A stretch of DNA of 58,258 nt from Batkoa obscura (Eukaryota > Entomophthoromycota > Entomophthoromycetes > Entomophthorales > Batkoaceae): assembly GCA_030770535.1 (NCBI GenBank), contig JASVEC010000100.1:1-58258 (forward strand), written 5' to 3'. The notes beneath the pieces were generated by a model. That model did no database searches, was not told the origin of the DNA, and saw only the letters and a list, made by a program, of their open reading frames with translations. This document shows, one piece after another, positions 34,853 to 45,909 of this stretch (position 1 is the first letter of the stretch; each line of letters begins with the position of its first letter). Position numbers and translations under genes: made by a program.

Positions 34853-36745
34853 TTATAAATCTTTGGCAACCTGTTCCCAGACCTTGTATGGATTGAAAGC
34901 AGTATCAGCATTATAAGCTTTATGATTTTTGGCTGGATTCCAAGTAAATTCTAATGGACGAAGCTCCTTAAATCTGGAAGAGTAAGATTCTCTAACAGTG
35001 AAACGAACGCCACCTTTAGTTGGAAGTGGTTGTGGAGCAGCAGGGTCTTTATTTAATCCAGAATATTCTAAGCTACCTAAAAGGCCATCAAGAGAATAAA
35101 CAGTACCACCAGCAAGGGAACCAATAGTAGCATCTTTATATTTAAGGCCACCAAAAGCATAACTCTTAACATCATGGAATTCTTGCATACCGTTACTTAA
35201 AAGGGTACAAGTAGAATAACAGATAGAGTTGGAAACTAAAGCAATATTTTCAGTTTTAAATGGTTGAGTATTGTTAACTAATAAAGATCTCAATGGATTA
35301 GCACCACATTTTTCTTGGAATTGAGGAGTGTATTGACTATTTCTGTTAATACCACGATAATAGGTCTTAATTTCAGTGAAAGCATTTTCAGTAGCAAATG
35401 GTTTTCCATCAGGTTGATTGTAGCTACCTGGGTTAAAGAAACCATAATCTTCATTTTGGGTAAGTTTAGCAAGTAATGGAGAATAATGCATATCAGTATT
35501 GAAAAATTTAGTAGTTGCATTTGGGAAGAGATAATCCAATACATTATAACCCCAACAGATATAACCACCACCATTGTTACTTACATCTAAGATCAATTTT
35601 TCAACTTTTTCATCTTGAAGGGTTTTAAAGCCTTGGATTATTTCAGTAAACCATTTCAATCTATTATCGGCTGAAAAAGTAGAAATATGTACAACACCTA
35701 CATTATCAGGTAAGATATATGTTTTAACGTAAGTACCATCAACTACAGCAGTTAAAAGAGGATCAATCAATCTAGAGTCTTTAGATTCAATTGGGGCTTC
35801 AATTGGGATTTCCTTAACTTCAGGTACTTCTAATAATTGAAGTTCATTGGCATTTTTATTATCACCAGCTTTAGGAACATCAGCTCCACAGTTGTTTTTA
35901 TAAAAGGAATCAGCATTAGTAAATGGAAGTGCTACATTTGGAGTAGCAATATAAGGTACAACAACTTCTTTTTCATCATTACCAACACGAATTCTAAAAG
36001 TTAAAGTTTCTTTAACTGGTGGAATAGTAGTAGAACCAAAGCTACCATAACTAATACCCCACTGACCATTACTTTGAATGGAACGTGCAAGCGCATAATT
36101 CATACGAGAGTTAACATCTCTTGATGTACCAACATAATGTTTGGCGTACTCTTCGACAAATTCGAGTGGTTGTTTACCATCAATCGATAATACTTCAGCA
36201 CCAGCATAGCTTAACACATCTACACCAGCGGCTTTCCAAGCATCAAGAAGAGGTTGGGCATATTTTAAACCTTGAGGGATTTTAACTCGGATTTCTCCCC
36301 ATTTACCTTCTTCTGGGTATAATGGGAATGGTTGTCTGAATACGAAACTAGTGAAACATTGTGAAGTATATCTAGTATGACCATCTTCTAAAGTGTTAAA
36401 GAATTTAGCAATAGAGACTTGGAAATCACGTTCAGTATCATATTTTTTAGATAAGACTTTGTTCAATTCAGCTTCAATATCAATATAACTAGGTACTTTT
36501 GGATCAGGGGATCTTTTAGCAATATCGATAAAAGCATAGAAAGGAAGGATCTTTTTTAAAGTATCTGAAACACCATCACGTACTTTATCAGTTAATTTAA
36601 AGTTATCATAACAAGCAAGGACATCATTGTAACTAACTACTGATTTTTTAGCAATTTTGGCACAAGGATCAGCAGCTCCAACGTTGGTTTGACCAGATAC
36701 TAAAGTAACTAAAAGAGTTACTATTGGAAAAAAATTAAGTTGCAT
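34853..36745 (-). CDS. Secreted S41-family serine peptidase, copy B
   Basis: Intronless gene of 630 codons, close paralogue of the gene at 13665-15560 and in opposite orientation about 19 kb away. Signal peptide MQLNFFPIVTLLVTLVSG, mature start near QTNVGAADPC. S41 features are the same: LILDVSNNGGG and SNSICYSTCTLL with the presumptive catalytic Ser. DNA is almost identical to copy A over long stretches (for example the coding region for DGVSDTLKKILPFYAFIDIA onwards, and LLDAWKAAGVDVLSYAGAEV onwards), whereas the stretch after NNGGG (YICWGYNVLDYLFPNATTKF and following) has many changes. The last ten bases before the ATG (ATTTAATACT) are shared and a TATA box lies at the same distance. Both copies look intact. 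Confidence 0.88.
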   Translation of the reverse strand: MQLNFFPIVTLLVTLVSGQTNVGAADPCAKIAKKSVVSYNDVLACYDNFKLTDKVRDGVSDTLKKILPFYAFIDIAKRSPDPKVPSYIDIEAELNKVLSKKYDTERDFQVSIAKFFNTLEDGHTRYTSQCFTSFVFRQPFPLYPEEGKWGEIRVKIPQGLKYAQPLLDAWKAAGVDVLSYAGAEVLSIDGKQPLEFVEEYAKHYVGTSRDVNSRMNYALARSIQSNGQWGISYGSFGSTTIPPVKETLTFRIRVGNDEKEVVVPYIATPNVALPFTNADSFYKNNCGADVPKAGDNKNANELQLLEVPEVKEIPIEAPIESKDSRLIDPLLTAVVDGTYVKTYILPDNVGVVHISTFSADNRLKWFTEIIQGFKTLQDEKVEKLILDVSNNGGGYICWGYNVLDYLFPNATTKFFNTDMHYSPLLAKLTQNEDYGFFNPGSYNQPDGKPFATENAFTEIKTYYRGINRNSQYTPQFQEKCGANPLRSLLVNNTQPFKTENIALVSNSICYSTCTLLSNGMQEFHDVKSYAFGGLKYKDATIGSLAGGTVYSLDGLLGSLEYSGLNKDPAAPQPLPTKGGVRFTVRESYSSRFKELRPLEFTWNPAKNHKAYNADTAFNPYKVWEQVAKDL

Positions 36746-36807
36746 AGTATTAAATAAATAATTATTTTATAAAATAATTTGATAACCTATTTAAATCTAT
36801 TTTAGCC

Positions 36808-36819
36808 GCTTTATATATG
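36808..36819 (-). promoter_or_regulatory. TATA box of second S41 peptidase gene
   Basis: On the minus strand the sequence reads CATATATAAAGC, about 65 nt upstream of the ATG, matching motif and spacing at the other S41 gene. Confidence 0.5.
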
Positions 36820-38213
36820 ATCTTTTTTTCAAGAGGAGAGCCTCTATTATAGTAAATTTCAATTTTATTTGTTATGATATTCTCGAGAAATTATAACTTT
36901 AGATAATAATTTTTAGCGTGATTAAATTATTCTTTATTCTATTGCTTTGAATTTCTAATTTTTTAATGAAAAAAATATAAATATAACTTTAAGCTTGAAT
37001 ATTTTTGATTGTGAAATATAGTCTATTGCTATTCTCTTTAGCATGATTTCTATTTATTTTATATGTCATTGTGCTAATATTCAATACTAGCACGACATAG
37101 TAAGTTTAAGTTAGGTTCAAAGTAAGTAGATGAATAATGAATAGTAGTAAAATAATATACTATTATTTAGTGATATTAAATTAAATTATAAATCATAAGG
37201 TTTAATATTGTTGACAAAATATTTACTAATATTTAGCAAACTCATGTTAAAATAGATTTTGAGATTATAAATTATACTTAAAATTAAAATTCTTCATAAA
37301 TCTTCAATATGACTCAATTTTCAGTTCGCGTGAGAAATCAGTTGATTGCGTTGACTCATTTTAATCTTTGTACTACTTCAAGCTAAGCATAGATGTTCAT
37401 TTAATATTTAACATTATCAATCAAATGTAAACTACACTATTATTTCACTATCTAAAAGACTAATTTAATATAAATCTCTATTTTTTGATGTTATCAAATG
37501 TAGTATGAATGAAACAATTGAGCCCTTGCATATGAATTTTGATAGAATCATTGAAAGCTATCATAACTTTTGGTTGTCTAAAAATAATAAAATGTGAAGT
37601 AAAAAGAGCTCTTCCATGTGTAAAACCGATTAAATTGAATACTCGATAAGGTCTATTTCATAAATAATAATATCAGTATAACTTGTTTTTATTTTTTTAG
37701 AGAATACTATTGTGTGATCTGGATTTTTATTATGAAACAAAAATAAATTTGATATTTGAATTATTTCAGTAATTTATTTTTAAGTTTATATCATTCCATT
37801 ATATACCTCTTATATAACAACATCCCTACATAACTTTGTACATAAACTACGTGGGATTTATATGTAATATTCAATTGTTTTTAGGCTTTGAGAACGCAAT
37901 GAAAAATACATTTACTTTGCTATCAATTTACAGTAAATTAATTAAATTCCAATGAAATTTATTGAATAATTTCTTATCCAAACCCATTGTTTTGCTATCA
38001 CACTGGTTTAAACAAAATTTATACAAGAATATTCTCGCTTAATTATGTTTTATGATTAACTTAATAAATCAGTAATTAAATAGTGAAAATAGTAACAAGT
38101 AATAGTTCATCAGTATTTAAATTCGAAAATTCAGTGTTAAAAAGTTATTATTATTGAAAAGCTATGATTAATCTTATGACAATAAAAAAAGTTCAGTTTA
38201 AGAAAAACATTTT

Positions 38214-38237
38214 AATTTTATTAATATTAATAAAATT
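38214..38237. repeat. Perfect 24-nt AT-only palindrome
   Basis: The twelve-base arm AATTTTATTAAT is followed directly by its reverse complement. It could extrude as a hairpin. In such AT-rich DNA it may have no function. Confidence 0.7.
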
Positions 38238-39343
38238 GAACTTTCTTAAAAATATAGCTTATATCAAAGATTGTGTAACAATGCTAATGTAGAATTTTTA
38301 ACATTGTTGATAAAATGTGAAACATTGATTAGTTTATTAATTTGCTACTTTTTTATTTAAATTTATTCAAACTTTTTAAATGCTTTAAGATTATATAGTA
38401 AGTATAAAATAACCTAGTTAATATAACTTTGATTGTAAGTTTTTTTAAGCTTTATTACAATCAACAAAATAATTCAAAGCTTTTATAAATAATGATAAAA
38501 CTAGTTAAATATAGTTGTTTTTATTATGTTAATATAAAAATAATACTAACAAAAAAGAAGCATTACTATTTTCTTTTATTTATATCCTTTTATTAAAGTT
38601 TATTTGTATAAGGTTTAACTTAATTTTTTTAATAAAATATTGCTTTATCAGCTTTACAGCTGATTAAAACATAATAATTAAATTATTCGAAAAAAATTAC
38701 TTCTTTTTTTTAATATTCATACTTAGCAACTATAATAAGAAAGAAGTATTATGATGTTCCTTGTATAATTACCGAATTAAAGTATAATTTTTTAAATATA
38801 ATAACTTGAGGCTTTCTAATTAAAGTATTCCATGTGTGCAATATCACTCTTTCAACTCCATGATTGATTATAATATAAGAACCACTTAAGTTGCTCTGTT
38901 TTCGAGTTCAGAGACAATCAATCCAAAACTCTTATTTTGATTTGCTATGAGGATTTCTAGCTCTATCCCAAAGAATGTTATCTTCTCATTTTGATATTTA
39001 TACTTTTCAGAGTATGGTATTTTGAGGCTATTTAACTGAATTATTCCCTGATATCTCGAACATTTAATAAAGCCACTAAGTTTTCTTAATAGTATCTTAC
39101 GTAGATTTTACATCAGTATTGTCTATTCTATTTGTCTTACATAGCCTGTGTAGCCTATTACGTGCTATTCTTCATAATCCAAGTCTATCTTAGTCACACA
39201 AACTAAGACCTTTCGACCGGTAGTGCAGTCAACCAAGCAATAGCTGTTTTTGACTCCAAACACTGAGTACCAGATTTCACACCCCATATATTGCACAAAC
39301 CTATTTCTCTTGCTATATTTCTTAAATTATTAAAATATTTACC

Positions 39344-39449
39344 ATATGGGGATGTATTTAAGGATTTAAGGATCTTACTAACAATTTTTTCACTTAAATA
39401 GCGCTTAAAAGATAGAAAAAACAATGAAGCCAAAAAAACACCCCCATAT
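39344..39449 (+). mobile_element. Short foldback MITE-like element, copy 6
   Basis: About 106 bp. Starts ATATGGGGATGTATTTAAGG and ends ACACCCCCATAT. The core CACTTAAATAGCGCTTAAAA is intact. It abuts copy 7 in inverted orientation. Confidence 0.8.
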
Positions 39450-39549
39450 AGGAATGTTTTTTTGACTTTATTACTTTTTTCATGTTTTAAACACTATTTG
39501 AGTGGAAAATTTGTTGGTAAAATTCTTAAACACAAAAAACATCCCCATA
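39446..39549 (-). mobile_element. Short foldback MITE-like element, copy 7
   Basis: About 104 bp, reverse orientation. Starts ATATAGGAATGTTTTTTTGA and ends AACATCCCCATA. It shares the terminal ATAT with copy 6, so the two copies stand back to back. Confidence 0.8.
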
Positions 39550-39684
39550 CATTATTTTTTTTGCTTTCATTATTAATAAACTTTAATAATAGGTATATAC
39601 TATTTTATTATAAAACGCTATAAACTTTACATTATCATAAATAACTATTAAAACTAATATGAATAAGTTATAATATTTATATTA

Positions 39685-39789
39685 TATAGGGATGTATTTT
39701 TGTACTTAAAAATTTTACTAATAGTTTTTCCACTCAAATAGCGATTAAAAGAAGGGAAAAGTAATGAAGCCAAAAAAACATCCCCATAT
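39685..39789 (+). mobile_element. Short foldback MITE-like element, copy 8
   Basis: About 105 bp and one of the best preserved: starts TATAGGGATGTATTTTTGTA and ends AAACATCCCCATAT, with core CACTCAAATAGCG and GTAATGAAGCCAAAA. Confidence 0.82.
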
Positions 39790-39949
39790 GTAAATCAGTA
39801 AAAAATTAGTTATCTTATAGTTTATTTTATTTGTTTATTACAAAGTTAAGCTTTTATTAATCATAATCTAAATATATGTTTAATACAAAGCTTTGATTTT
39901 TTTATATATTTTACTTTTATTACCAAAAAGTTTAGTTTTTAATTTTATT

Positions 39950-40056
39950 GTACAGGGATGTTTTCTTGTGTTTAAGAATTTTACTAACAATTTTTCTGCT
40001 CAAATAGTGTTCAAAAAAATGGAAAAATAATGAAATCAAAAAAAATATCCACGTAT
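39950..40056 (+). mobile_element. Short foldback MITE-like element, copy 9
   Basis: About 107 bp. Starts GTACAGGGATGTTTTCTTGT, ends AATATCCACGTA. The core GCTCAAATAGTGTTCAAAA is recognisable. Flanked by TA. Confidence 0.78.
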
Positions 40057-40266
40057 TTTTACTAATAAAATAATTAGTTAATACTTTTGATTTAAATAAA
40101 ATGATAAAGTTATTTTTAAAACTTATTTAAATTATTTATTAAACAAATTATTTTTAATTAATCATTGTATTATTATATTTTAAAAATATATTAAATTATT
40201 TTAAATTACTTATTTAAATTTATTTTTAACTTTAAATTGCTTATCTTTAATTTTTTAATAAGCAAC

Positions 40267-40372
40267 AAATGGGGATGTATTTTTATGTTTAAGAATTTTA
40301 CTAACAAATTTTTCGCTTAAACAGCGCTTAAAAAAATGGAAAAAATAATGAAGTCAAAAAACACTCCCAAAT
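40267..40372 (+). mobile_element. Short foldback MITE-like element, copy 10
   Basis: About 106 bp. Starts AAATGGGGATGTATTTTTAT, ends ACACTCCCAAAT. The core CGCTTAAACAGCGCTTAAA is present. Confidence 0.78.
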
Positions 40373-40488
40373 AGTAATTTTTAAGAAAATACTCTTTTCT
40401 GATCAGGTCTTATTAAGTTTATAGTTTTTTAATATGTGTATAGTTAAAAGTAGATATAATTAAAAATTTAAAAATTTAAAAATTTTGC

Positions 40489-40593
40489 TAAGCGGCTGTT
40501 TTTTTGGTTTCATTACTTTTTCCATCTTCTAAACGCTATTTGAGGGGAAAGGTTGGTAGTAAAATTCTCAAGCAAAAAAATACATCTCCATAT
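40489..40593 (-). mobile_element. Short foldback MITE-like element, copy 11
   Basis: About 105 bp, reverse orientation. Right end is ATACATCTCCATAT; the left end is weaker (GCGGCTGTTTTTTTGG). Contains CTTTTTCCATCTTCTAAACG. Confidence 0.75.
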
Positions 40594-40937
40594 GTATAAA
40601 TTCAATAAATTTTCAAAATGTTTTTGAAAGGCTGTGAAATTTTCTTAAACCTTTTAATTTAATCTATAATATAAATAACTTTAAAAATTCAAACATGAAT
40701 TTTAAAAAAATCCAGCTTATTTTCAAATTAAAACATGTAAAAATATTATAAATATTATTTGTTTAATAATATAAAAATTATTAAATGTTGCTTGAGTTGT
40801 TTAAGTTATTTTTCATTATATTTTAATATAAAGATTTCTTGCATTTTAAAATAAAATCATTATTGTATATTTTATTTTATTTTATTTTTTATAACTCTAA
40901 TTCTAATATTCTGTTTTATAATATTGTATAATTTAAT

Positions 40938-41039
40938 ATATGAGATGTGTTTTTGTGTTTAAGAATTTTACCAACAAATTTCCACTTAAATAACGCTTAA
41001 AAATGGAAAAATAATGAAACCAAAAAAACAGCCCCATAT
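40938..41039 (+). mobile_element. Short foldback MITE-like element, copy 12
   Basis: About 102 bp. Starts ATATGAGATGTGTTTTTGTG, ends AACAGCCCCATAT. Core CCACTTAAATAACGCTTAAA. Confidence 0.8.
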
Positions 41040-41802
41040 ATAATGCAATGCAAAGTAAAGTTTCAAGTCCAAGTTTTGTTTAATTTAATGTTCTAATTAT
41101 GGTACAAGTACTAACTTAAATGAAGTTTAATAAATCAACCTAGTTTGTATTAAATATTGGCAATTTAACGCCTAGCTTTTTATGGAATTAGTTAGAGTTT
41201 GATTAAAATTGTATCCCCTATCTTTTATCATATTGAATATTAATATAATAAAAAATATTAATTTACAGTGATAAATTTTCATTTTTTTTAATAAAGCGGT
41301 AAATTGATTGATAACAAATCAAGGTGATAGCAAGTAACAGGGTATGAGTATACTTTTATATTTTCCTTAAAAGGTTTTTCGAGAAATTTAATGTTATTTT
41401 AAACTTCACTTCATATCGTATTCATAAAAATATGGTCTTTTTCTTCTAAAATGATGTAGTTTTGACTTTTTTTAGCCAAAAATGTAGTAGGAGTTATTCT
41501 CCCTAACTATAAAAATGATTTGATTGAACAAAACTTAAAATAATTTAAAGTTGATTTGCTAAAATTTGTAAAAATGAAATCATAATTTGATCATGAACCA
41601 ACAAAAAACTTGCTCCCTGTTTTACTTTGTTCAATTATGCTTTGTTAATATACGTACAGTAAGTTTTATATCCAACTAAAACAAGTGATTTGATTAATTT
41701 ATTCAAACTTCTTGTTATATTTCTAAATTCTATTTTATTTAATATACGCATTTCATTATTTTAATCAATTTTACCTAAGTGGCTACCTTAATTAATCTTA
41801 CA

Positions 41803-43861
41803 ATGGAGGGTCATTCCACTAACAAAATTGACCTTTCAGAATATATGGAGGCCAATGAGAGGGAGGAGGACGAGTTAAGTAATTGGGATGACATTGAATT
41901 ACCTGATAGTGGACTGTCATTCAACACCTTACCTCGCAAAGACACAACAACAACAATTCAATCAGACCAAACACAAGTTGAAAATAATGATTATTCTGAT
42001 GCTTTCTCAAACTCAGAGTTTCAACTACCTTTACATAAACCATCTTTAGATTCAGTATCAAAGTTTCTTTCAAGCTACAATGGGCCAGGAACAGTAACAC
42101 GATTATCTGGTTCAAAGCGATCAGTGAGTTCTGAACATTCGGATTGGGGCGAAGATATAGTTATACCACAAAATGGATTTTCAATTAAGCCTAGAAGTAT
42201 CTCATTTTCAGACGACATTGATGGTTTTTTTGGAGGAGAGAAAGATCCAGGGCCTTCACGTGCTTCAACATTTAGTCGATTCTCAAGCTTAAATTCAGTC
42301 GAAGAAGAACAATTCGGAGAAAATGATTTCAATTTACCTGATGGCAAATTGAGACTTCAGCTTTCTCCTCATGAACGTGATATACCACTTGAGCTGAATT
42401 TTGATGGAGATGATTTGGATGCTGCTTTTACCTCAGATACTACTGGATTATCGAGCAGTAAAACACCTCAAAAGATCTTTCCGCCAATCACACCAGAAAG
42501 TAGCACTGAGCATTGGGATGATGTTGCTTTCCCAGAGTCTATGAGCACTTTGAAGTTAGCACAAAGGAAGCCATATCGACCATCAGTTAATCGTGAAGAA
42601 GATTGGTTACAAGATATTGAAGTTCCAAATGATAATGTATTTACCATTAAAGCAGAACAAAATAGGCTATTGAAACGTAAGAGTGTGACGCCAGCAGCTC
42701 GTATACTCACTAGAAATGCAATCAAACTTGATCTTTATACTTTACCAAATATGATAGCACAAGCTAACTCATCAAATAAGACATATTCACGTAAAGCACT
42801 TCGACAAAAAAGCTCGAATGATACGATTAGTAAAAGAATATTAGAAAACAACAACAGTTTATTAAACATGCCTATGCCAACTAAAAGTTTACAAATCCCT
42901 AAACAAACTAGTTTATCAAGTAATTCTAAGCCATTAGTAATGTCGAAATTACAGTACTATGGAGATGGAACCGAATTAGATGAGTTTGACAATCTTCCAG
43001 TTCAATCAAAACCTGAGTTGCGTAGTGGTCATAAATTTCAACGTTTAAATCCACCAAAAACGGAAAGTAAATTTAGATTTTTGAGTTATTAACCATTTGT
43101 TAATTTGTATCTTAGGTGCTCGCGAAAGTTATTCAACTCTTCTTAGCCATTTTTCAGAAATTGAAGTTGTTAAATCAAATGTCAAAACTTATAAAAAGAA
43201 AGTTGTAAGTATATGCATGATAATAATAATTAGTTATTGATTTTATTTTAGAGTAAACCCCATCTCATTAAAAACTTGAATTCTCTTAAAACAGAAAGAG
43301 GTAAACATAGATAAGCAAATAACATAACATTAAACTAAAGTTCAATTTATAGTCGTTGGGGATATGAGATTTAACCCACGTACTCAAACTTGGGAAGGTA
43401 ATGAGCAGGCATTAAAAGATTTTGATGCTGTATCACCTCCTCGCCCAGCCCTTATTACCAATCTTAATGGAAGCAAGAGACCACGCCGTGTTGGTAACAT
43501 GATCTTTGACCCAGAGCAAATGAAATGGTGCTCAATTGTTGAAGAGGAAGATCCATTTGCAGATATTCCGGATTTAACTACAGCTGATCCAGAGATCCAT
43601 TTGGATCGTAAGAGTCAAGGTAAAATAGTGATTGCCAAATTTGATGAATGAGTATTAATTAATATTTTATTAGCGTCAGGGAATAGCTTTTATTTGAATG
43701 CAACGTTCATCGATACAATGTATGATGCAGAACGACAGCATCGACAGTTTATGTCACGATGGAACCATGATGCAACGAGAAATAAGAACAATCAAGTTGG
43801 AGAACAAGAAATGATCCATGATCACTTATTTGATATAAGGAATTTTCCGACTGAGTTTTGA
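41803..43861 (+). CDS. Byr4/Bfa1-family mitotic exit/septation regulator
   Basis: Homologue of S. pombe Byr4 and yeast Bfa1, the scaffold partner of the Cdc16/Bub2 GAP that restrains the spindle-pole GTPase controlling mitotic exit or septation. The N-terminal half has five to six repeats of the form W-x-x-D-I-x-x-P (NWDDIELPDSGLSF, DWGEDIVIPQNGFSI, FGENDFNLPDGKLRL, HWDDVAFPESMSTLKL, DWLQDIEVPNDNVFTI). The C-terminal domain shows KPHLIKNLNS, GDMRFNPRTQTWEGNEQALK, PALITNLNGSKRPRRVGNMI and FDPEQMKWCSI..EDPFADIPDL, typical of the family, ending with ATFIDTMYDAERQHRQFMSR. I use the ATG at 41803; the frame is open further upstream but without ATG. Introns include 43067-43115 (49 nt) and one near 43620-43672 that removes a spurious stop after AKFDE. 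Confidence 0.88.
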
Positions 43862-44422
43862 GGAAGAATGAGTGATTAGCAACTTATATTTTATCACGTA
43901 TTCTCATTTGAAAAAAACTAAAGCTTATTTTTATATTTTTTGCTCAACTTATAATCTAAACTTAATATATAAATCACAACTTTACTTTTTTAGTCCGCTT
44001 TTTTCACTTTTTTATATATTTTTTGCCCAATCCCCACTTTTTTTGTGCTATATTATAGGCTTTTTTGCCTTGAAGTTGAAATTTTGTACATATGAACAGA
44101 GATATACATTAAGATTCCTTTATTGAACCAATAAAATGAGCAAAATATTAATTAAAAATTCAAGCTTTTAATAAACTTATTATCCTTATCACTTTTATTT
44201 TTATGATGACCAAGAATTTATGAAAATGAATTAATTATTACAGATGTTCTAGTAAATTGTAATTTTTTACCATATAATCACTTTACATTATAATTAAATT
44301 ATCTATTAATAAATCACATGTCTGTTTGTCATGTTTAACATTGTTAAAAAAAACAATCACATACTTATATAAATAACTTTATTATTAATATTATTAATAT
44401 GATTAATTAATCCAATACTCAC
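43862..44422. other. Convergent intergenic spacer
   Basis: About 560 bp between the 3' ends of the Byr4-like and syntaxin genes. One AT-rich open frame here (43872-44126) has no protein-like pattern. Nothing supported. Confidence 0.4.
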
Positions 44423-45716
44423 TTAGCTCTTAGACCTTTTAAACAGTACCAAAAGTAGCATAATCAAGATCAATACAATTAATAGAACTATACAATATTT
44501 AGATTTAGTTGACCTTTGATAAGTAGTAGCCTAAATAACATGAATTAATTTTAAAAGAAAATATCAATCTTCATAAAACAGCTTACTATGTTCAACTCTT
44601 CATTGGCCTCCTTAATGTTTGTAGCAATTTGTTCCACGTTATAATCAATACGATCAAGAAGAGTACCCTGATCAATAACCATACTTTGTAATGAGCGAAA
44701 CAGCTCTCCTAATTCACTGATACTTTGAGTAATTTTATCAATTTCACTTTCTCTCTCCATTATAATCCTCTCTTCATTTTCCGATATCACTACTTCCTGT
44801 TCTACCAATTGAAACGAGTATTCCTATTATGAGAAATTAATTAACAGTGAGTATAATTTTTATTGCTTTTTTAGTTACATCTTCCATATTACTATCCTCA
44901 TTGAAATTAATTAAATTTGTACTACTACCCTCCTTATTACCAATTCCTCCTTCTCTTTGTCTCAATTCTATAAATGAATTGGTCTTAATGTTTATTTTCA
45001 TTTACTAATATTGCTTACTATTCACATATTCCTTCTGAAATGCTTGGAACTGGTTGGATAAATTTTGTAGATGGATAGCTAATGAAATAGTACTATTTTT
45101 AACGACCAAACTACTCTTGTCGTTGGTCTTTGATGCTCGGGTCAATGTCTGTAATAGATGATGACATTTTCTCAGTTTCTAAAGAGCTTTAATTTTTTTA
45201 AAATAAATGTTTCTTTATTAGAAATTACTGTTGTAATTAGCTCACTTAACTCTAATATTGCCTTTTCTTCATTAGAACGATCCGTGAACCCCGGCATCAA
45301 TCGCTTTTTATGTAATATTTTTAGGTTTTTTACTAGTTTATTAGTATTTTTAAATTAGGTATTTAAATGCAATTACACTCATCTTCCACCTGTTTTATAT
45401 TTTCTTGAATCTATAAACAACATTTAATCTCTCACCTTCTTAATCATTTAATATAAATATACTTGTTCTTTAATATTCAACCTAAAAAAACGTTAATCTT
45501 GACAAAATAAAACTTCGCATTCATTATTTACCAATCCAATTGTCCATTATCCATATCCAGGCTGACATACTCTTTATTAAAACTTTTTTTATATTTTTGT
45601 GTATTCATAGTATTATTATTGATTTCTTGTAACTCATAATCATCTAAGGACAGGTTTAGCTCATACTCATATCCCTTTCTAAATTGTTCAAATAGTTTGG
45701 TGCGATCTCTGATCAT
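44423..45716 (-). CDS. TLG2: Syntaxin-16/Tlg2-type Qa-SNARE
   Basis: Tail-anchored t-SNARE of the trans-Golgi/endosome system. The N-terminal peptide MIRDRTKLFEQFRKGYE matches the Tlg2/syntaxin-16 motif that binds the Sec1/Munc18 protein Vps45. A helical Habc-like region follows (SNEEKAILELSELITTVI.., SLAIHLQNLSNQFQAFQKEY). The SNARE helix reads ERESEIDKITQSISELGELF and RSLQSMVIDQGTLLDRIDYN, with the zero-layer Gln in VIDQGT, and then VEQIATNIKEANEEL. The C-terminal anchor is CIVLLIVLILIMLLLVLFKR, followed by three residues and the stop at 44423. Several short introns, for example after NGQLDW and after NEEL. Confidence is high for Qa-SNARE and good for the Tlg2 subtype. Confidence 0.85.
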
Positions 45717-45909
45717 TATTGCTTCTAAAAGTTTAAAAAATAATCTTAAAAAAATGTTACGTTTTTAGCTGATATAAAGGGCATTATTTTATTGGCTAGA
45801 AGGTTTGCGTGACAATTTATTAAATAAATAGAAGAATAAGAACAAATTATAAAATTATAAATAAAATGATAAACTAAAATTAAGCTATATTTTATATGAG
45901 CAACGAGCT

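Larger units (their letters stand above)
36746..41802. other. Five-kilobase gene-free region with a cluster of foldback elements
   Basis: The largest gene-free stretch. From 36.8 to 39.3 kb I see only AT-rich DNA, including a perfect 24-nt palindrome at 38214-38237. From 39344 to 41040 seven foldback elements occur, separated by a few bases to about 340 bp. No intact open frame is convincing. Confidence 0.6.

Noticed and set aside
36746-39343. Search for an autonomous transposon linked to the foldback elements
   Set aside because: No open frame with transposase-like motifs was seen in this stretch or elsewhere in the window.
43620-43651. Apparent C terminus of the Byr4-like protein at AKFDE
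   Set aside because: The stop lies in an intron: a GTAAAA donor just after the codon for SQ and an acceptor at about 43676 continue the frame to ASGNSFYLNATF and a family-like end.
43872-44126. Open frame of 84 codons downstream of the Byr4-like gene
   Set aside because: Rich in Phe, Tyr and Leu as expected of random AT-rich DNA; no second evidence.
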